Assembly (NCBI RefSeq): GCF_008831285.2
Contig: NW_022205058.1
Location: forward strand, 1 to 26,492
Length of the DNA: 26,492 bases
Direction: 5' to 3'
Origin: Nymphaea colorata
Lineage: Eukaryota > Streptophyta > Magnoliopsida > Nymphaeales > Nymphaeaceae
Shown here: piece by piece, positions 22,595 to 26,492 of the stretch
How positions within the stretch are numbered: position 1 is the stretch's first letter
Layout of the letters: every line of letters starts with the position of its first letter
The notes under the pieces: generated by a model
What the model was told of the DNA's origin: nothing
Seen by the model: only the letters and a program-made list of their open reading frames with translations
The model's database searches: none
Program-made: the position numbers and the translations under genes

Positions 22595-22798
22595 CTATTT
22601 ATACTGTAGCGCTTACCGGGACGGTCTAAGTCTCGTCCCGGGTCGGCGCATGAACCGGGTCGATAAACCAACGTATCGAGCTAAACTCCTAGAACTAGGA
22701 ACCGGTTTCGAAAAACCGATTCGTTTACAAAAATCGAGCCGTCTCGGTCCGTCTCAGTCACTGAACCGGTTCGTTCTGAAGGGTGGATCCTGTTCCAC
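22595..22798 (-). promoter_or_regulatory. Promoter-like module of U12: perfect TATA box
   Basis: TATAAATAG on the minus strand at 22603-22595. The palindrome cluster is present, but TCGATAA replaces TCGATAC and GTTCCAC replaces GATCCAC, so two of the six inverted repeats are damaged. Confidence 0.55.
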
Positions 22799-23163
22799 GG
22801 ATCTGCTCTGTCGCTCCTGCTCCAGGACCCGCTTCGAATCTGACTGAATATGGATCAACTGTTCGGGTCTGGATCTCCTGTATCGAATCCATGGTCAAAC
22901 CTGGTCCGCTGCGCACCTCTGGTCAAACCTGTCTGGGCTCTCGTCAACGGACCGCTGGGCTCGGTCAATGGAACGAACTGGGCTCGGTGTTGCTGAGATG
23001 GGCTCGGTGGATAACCTCCCTAGCCTTTCTGAAGGCATCTATAACACGAACCGTAGCCTCACAATGAATCTCGGCAGGGGCTTGGCAAGCCTGTCGGCAG
23101 AAAATAACCTCCCTGTGATTCTCGACAGGGGCTAGACGGTGACTGCGGCAATCCTGCGTCGCC

Positions 23164-23222
23164 CGGCGGAGCTCGGCGCTCGTCCTGCGCGCGTCAGCGC
23201 CTTGCGCGGCCCGCTCGGCCGG
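23164..23222. repeat. Type B-specific ~52 bp GC-rich segment in U12
   Basis: Same segment as in U11, with an extra C at the right boundary (CGGCCGG instead of CGGCGG). Confidence 0.8.
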
Positions 23223-24786
23223 TCTCGCCCTTGCCCGGCTAGCTTGTAGGCTTCCTGGCGTGCGGCAGCACTCGACGCGGCCTGGCGCGCGGCCGGCACC
23301 CTATCTTGGCTGGCCAGGCAGCATCGTCTACCCTGCTCGGCGCCTGTCTCCTCTGCGGCCGACACTGTCGGCCGTCTGTCCAGCAGTCGTTCGAGGGTTT
23401 GGCTGCGAGCGAACGACGTCTAGCAGGAAGTGGCAGTGATGTCCAGCTGATTCTTGTCGATCCGTTGCTGTTCAGAGGGCACCAGCACGCTCAGAGGAAG
23501 GATGAACACCAGGGAGATGAAGCACGACGCCGTGGAAGCTCAGTTCGTCGAGGAGAAGAACACCCGAACTTGGATTACACAGTTTCTGGAAACAGGTGAC
23601 CCGCTAGACCTTTGCTGCTTCAAAAAATCCCCAAAAATTCGTAGGGAGCTCCAAAAATGCTGACTTTTGGCTGAGAGGAAGCCAACATCTAGGGGATTAG
23701 ACGCCCCAAAAAAGGGAGGCCAACTGAGCAATGCAGGTCCAAAGTCGTTGAGCCTTGAAGTTCGTCAGAAAATCTGCGTCGCCTAAGAACAGCGTTTCTG
23801 TTTTCTCAGTAGAATCCGACCTTCTAAACTTCAAATCGGACAAACCACGAGGAATCTCGCCATGAAACGGTATGGATGGAAAGATAATTAAAAAATGAAG
23901 AGTTATAGAGTCAAAACATCAGCAGATTCGCAAGGAATCCCAAGATAGAGCCGGATCTTGGGTCGCAGCGGTGACAGGCGGCGAAACTCGGAAATCGCCG
24001 CCGATTTCCGCCAGATTCCGTCTGCGATCTCTCACGCCACCATCCACCGTCGGATCTTCGCGAAACTTGGTGGCTTGAAGAGCACGGATGTTAGGAAGAG
24101 AATGGCACCGGAGTTATGATGATCTGACGGTCAGATCTCCGAAAAGTCGTCGGAAACAGGAAGAGGTCGGCGGCGGAGCTTGTCAGGAACCAGCCGGCGT
24201 GTTCGTGCTTTCCGACGTCGATTCTCCACCAAATCCGAAAGTTCCAAAAGCAAACTTGTAGCTGACTTCGAGGGGAATGCCGTGGAAGCAAAGCCCCGAA
24301 AGATCTCGCCGATTTGGAGTCCGATCGAGGAGAAAGAAGCGTCGACTTGCTGAGGCCTGCACGCTTTCTATTCTGCCCGAAACTTCTCCTTATCGCAGAA
24401 ATTGTCGTTGAGGATGACCAAAAGCTAGAATGGTCGTCTAGACGCGTTCTCCTTGGCTCGCCAAGCCCACCCTCTCGCTTTGGTCGTGATCACCAAACGG
24501 CGATGGGTTCGCAGTTCGTGTGGTCTGGGGACGACGACGGAGGTTGAAGGGCCCGCCGGTTCTTCAACCTGTGAGCTCCCGGTAGAGAAACACTAGAGAA
24601 GGTTGAGAAGAGGGATGATCACCGCCGTGATCTTCGGTTTCAGAGAAAGAGCTTCAACAAGCCCTCGGGTGAAGAGGAGTTGCAGACGAGAGGAGGAAGA
24701 AGGAGGCGGCGCCAGAAGACGCTTCTCTCATTCAAAAACATTACTCAAAATCCATTACATAACTTACCTTAGCACTATAGGATTAT

Positions 24787-24988
24787 CTATTTATACTGTA
24801 GCGCTTACCGGGACGGTCTAAGTCTAGTCCCGGGTCGGCGCATGAACCGGTCGATACACCAACGTATCGAGCTAAACTCCTAGAACTAGGAACCGGTTTC
24901 AGAAAACCGATTCGTTACAAAAATCGAGCCGTCTCGGTCCGTCTCAGTCACTGAACCGGTTCGGTCTGAAGGGTGGATCCTGATCCAC
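24787..24988 (-). promoter_or_regulatory. Promoter-like module of U13: perfect TATA box plus palindrome cluster
   Basis: On the minus strand TATAAATAG lies at 24795-24787, with ACTGTAGC-type words close by. Upstream (higher coordinates) are six short inverted repeats in ~180 bp: CCGGGAC/GTCCCGG (24808-24833), TCGATAC/GTATCGA (24851-24870), CCTAG/CTAGG (24879-24890), CGGTTT/AAACCG (24894-24909), GAACCGGTTC (24953-24962) and GTGGATC/GATCCAC (24973-24988). Downstream the minus strand runs into a CT-rich leader. This fits a plant RNA polymerase II promoter, as in an LTR U3 region. Activity is inferred. Confidence 0.6.
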
Positions 24989-25371
24989 GGATCTGCTCTG
25001 TCGCTCCTGCTCCAGGACCTGCTCCGAATCTGACTGAATCTGGATCAACTGTTCGGGTCTGGATCTCTGTATCGAATCCATGGTCAAACCTGGTCCGCTG
25101 CGCACCTCTGGTCAAACCTGTCTGGGCTCTGGTCAACGGACCGCTGGGCTCGGTCAAATGGAACGAACTGGGCTCGGTGTTGCTGAGATGGGCTCGGGGT
25201 GCTGAGATGGGCTCGGCGGATAACCTCCCTAGCCTTTCTGAAGGCATCTAGAACACGAACCGTAGCCTCACAATGAATCTCGGCAGGGGCTGGGCAAGCC
25301 TGTCGGCAGAAAATAACCTCCTGTGATTTTCGACAGGGGCTAGACGGTGACTGCGGCAATCCTGCGTCGCC

Positions 25372-25428
25372 CGGCGGAGCTCGGCCCTCGTCCAGCGCGC
25401 GTCAGCTCCTGGCGCGCCCGCTCGGCGG
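25372..25428. repeat. Type B-specific ~51 bp GC-rich segment in U13
   Basis: Same segment as in U11, one base shorter (GGCGCGCCCGCTC in place of GGCGCGGCCCGCTC). Confidence 0.8.
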
Positions 25429-26093
25429 TCTCGCGCTTGCCCGGCTGGCCTGTCGGCATCCCGGCGTGCGGCAGCACTCGTCTCGGCCTGGCGCGCGGCG
25501 GCACCCTATCTTGGCTGGCCAGGCAGCATCGTCTGCCCTGCTCGGCGCCTGTCTCCTCTGCGGCGACACTGTCGGCCGTCTGTCCAGCAGTCGTTCGAGG
25601 GTTTGGCTGCGAGCGAACGACGTCTACCAGGAAGTGGCAGTGATGTCCAGCTGATTCTCGTCGATCCGTTGCTGTTCAGAGGGCACCAGCACGCTCAGAG
25701 GAAGGATGAACACCAGGGAGATGAAGCACGACGCCGTGGAAGCTCAGTTCGTCGAGGAGAAGACCACCCGAACTTGGATTACACAGTTTCTGGAAACAGG
25801 TGACCCGCCAGACCTTTGCTGCTTCAAAAAATCCCCAAAATTCGTAGGGAGCTCCAAAAATGCTGAAATTTGGCTGAGAGGAAGCCAACATCTAGGGGAT
25901 TAGATGCCCCAAAATTGGAGGCCAACCAAGCAATGCAGGTCCAAGTCGTTGAGCCCTGAAATTCATCGGAAAATCTGCGTCGCCCAGGAACAGCGTTTCT
26001 GTTTTCACAGCAGAATCCACCTTCTAAACTTCAAATCGGACAAACCACGAGGAATCGCGCCATGAAACGGTATGGATGGAAGATAATTAAAAA

Positions 26094-26171
26094 GAAGAGT
26101 TCTAGAGTCAAAACATCACCAGATTCGCAAATGAAGAGTTCTAGAGTCAAAACATCACCAGATTCGTAGGG
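26094..26171. repeat. 39 bp tandem duplication in U13
   Basis: GAAGAGTTCTAGAGTC starts at 26094 and again at 26133. Both copies continue through CATCACCAGATTCG. This AT-rich segment is single-copy in every other unit. Confidence 0.92.
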
Positions 26172-26213
26172 AATCCAAGATAGAGCCGGATCTTGGGTCC
26201 CAGCGGTGACAGG

Positions 26214-26263
26214 GACATTTCTCCAAAGGCCATGCTGACGGTGGCCCAGGGAGCAAGCCGTTC
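26214..26263. other. ~50 bp of sequence foreign to the array
   Basis: After GCGGTGACAGG the expected CGGCGAAACTCGG is replaced by about 50 bp beginning GACATTTCTCC and ending AGCAAGCCG, which I find in no other unit. The array resumes at GATTTCCGCTAGATTCCG. It could be a filler insertion at a repaired break. Origin not recognised. Confidence 0.8.
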
Positions 26264-26330
26264 GGATCTCACGGAAATCACCATCGATTTCCGCTAGATT
26301 CCGTTCGGGATCTCTCACACCACATCCACC

Positions 26331-26345
26331 GTCGGATCTTCGGAA
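26331..26345. other. Deletion junction at the U13/U14 boundary (~105 bp lost)
   Basis: GTCGGATCTTCG is joined to GGAAACAGGAAG. Other units have GCGAAACTTG through the GGATGTTAGG boundary and a second GTCGGATCTC in between, so recombination between the two GTCGGATCT words is a likely cause. Confidence 0.82.
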
Positions 26346-26492
26346 ACAGGAAGAGGTCGGCGGCGAGCTTGTCAGGAACCAGCCGGCGTGTTCTTGCTTT
26401 TCCGGCGTCGATTCTCCACCAAATCCGAAAAGTTCCAAAAGCAAACTTGTAGCTGACTTCGAGGGAAATGCCGTGGAAGCAAAAGCCCCAAA
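26341..26492. repeat. Array unit U14 (first part only, type B)
   Basis: Starts at GGAAACAGGAAGAGG, inside the leader, because the first ~105 bp of the unit were lost with the U13 end. It is cut by the end of the window. It has the B state CCGGCGTGTTC. Confidence 0.9.

Larger units (their letters stand above)
21886..24085. repeat. Array unit U12 (type B, full length)
   Basis: 2,200 bp. It carries the extra GC-rich segment and a perfect minus-strand TATA box, plus several one-base gains such as CGTTTACAAAAATCG near 22723 and CCAAAGTCG near 23737. Confidence 0.96.
24086..26340. repeat. Array unit U13 (type B, rearranged right end)
   Basis: Type B with all promoter palindromes intact, but with scattered one-base losses and a scrambled end: a 39 bp tandem duplication (26094-26171), about 50 bp of unrelated sequence (about 26214-26263), and a deletion of about 105 bp that removes the usual unit boundary at about 26340. 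Confidence 0.93.
1..26492. repeat. Megasatellite-like tandem array, ~2.14-2.20 kb unit, 13 copies plus a partial 14th
   Basis: The same ordered series of landmarks recurs head to tail from the first base to the last: GAATGTTAG, a CT/GA-rich tract, the ACTGTAGC-flanked TATA region, a palindrome cluster, a GC-rich block, then the GGAAACAGGTGAC and AAACGGTATGGATG words. Intact units are 2,138-2,141 bp on the left and 2,200-2,211 bp on the right. Copies look mostly well over 90% identical by eye. No unique flanking DNA is present on either side, so the true array length is unknown. Orientation is uniform. I see no retrotransposon protein domain and no RNA gene. An origin from the LTR/leader of a plant LTR retrotransposon is likely but not proven. 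Confidence 0.97.

Noticed and set aside
1-26492. Ribosomal DNA intergenic spacer or 5S array
   Set aside because: No 18S, 5.8S, 25S or 5S sequence is present in any unit, and a period of 2.1 kb without a coding RNA does not fit.
1-26492. CRISPR array or bacterial repeat system
   Set aside because: Units are two kilobases long with no short repeat/spacer alternation, no cas genes, and plant-type promoter features.
1-26492. Complete LTR retrotransposon or endogenous pararetrovirus copies
   Set aside because: I could find no protease, reverse transcriptase, RNase H, integrase or capsid motifs in any frame.

Overview
The whole 26.5 kb window is one tandem array of a long repeat unit (about 2.14 kb in the left part, about 2.20 kb in the right part). 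There are thirteen consecutive copies, all in the same orientation, plus the first ~150 bases of a fourteenth. I see no rRNA, tRNA, CRISPR, bacterial operon or recognisable protein domain. The base composition, a minus-strand TATA box followed by a pyrimidine-rich leader, a plausible GT splice donor, and the arrangement as a large satellite-like array all suggest nuclear DNA of a flowering plant. The species cannot be named from the sequence alone. The unit most resembles the promoter/leader part (LTR and 5' untranslated region) of a plant LTR retrotransposon that has been amplified as a satellite. That origin is inference: no gag, protease, reverse transcriptase, integrase, clear primer-binding site or LTR ends are visible.

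Layout (units numbered from the left, each started at the recurring GAATGTTAG/GGATGTTAG motif): U1 1-2110, U2 2111-4239, U3 4240-6380, U4 6381-8521, U5 8522-10178 (484 bp deletion), U6 10179-12465 (internal 155 bp duplication), U7 12466-14603, U8 14604-16744, U9 16745-18002 (three deletions), U10 18003-19674 (two deletions), U11 19675-21885, U12 21886-24085, U13 24086-26340 (rearranged end), U14 26341-26492 (partial). Within a unit, reading + strand, the order is: a leader/ORF-like segment, a purine-rich tract, a TATA region, a ~200 bp cluster of short palindromes, a segment rich in GGTCAA and GGGCTCGG words, a very GC-rich block, and an AT-richer intron-like segment. Functionally it reads better on the minus strand: palindrome cluster, TATA box, CT-rich leader, an open frame that ends exactly at a GT splice-donor-like site, then the intron-like segment.

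Two subfamilies are visible. Type A (U1-U8) has TGTAAATAG at the TATA position and several broken palindromes. Type B (U10-U13) has a perfect TATAAATAG, perfect palindromes and an extra ~52 bp GC-rich segment that type A appears to have lost by deletion between direct repeats. The change from A to B is staggered over U7-U11, and the two most damaged units (U9, U10) sit at the transition. Several private variants recur three units apart (U2 with U5, U3 with U6, U4 with U7), hinting at a three-unit higher-order repeat.

Nothing here supports a conventional gene. The open frames that recur in each unit overlap one another on both strands and are best explained by copy identity. The biologically interesting content is the array itself: a promoter-bearing megasatellite with a regularly repeated minus-strand promoter module.
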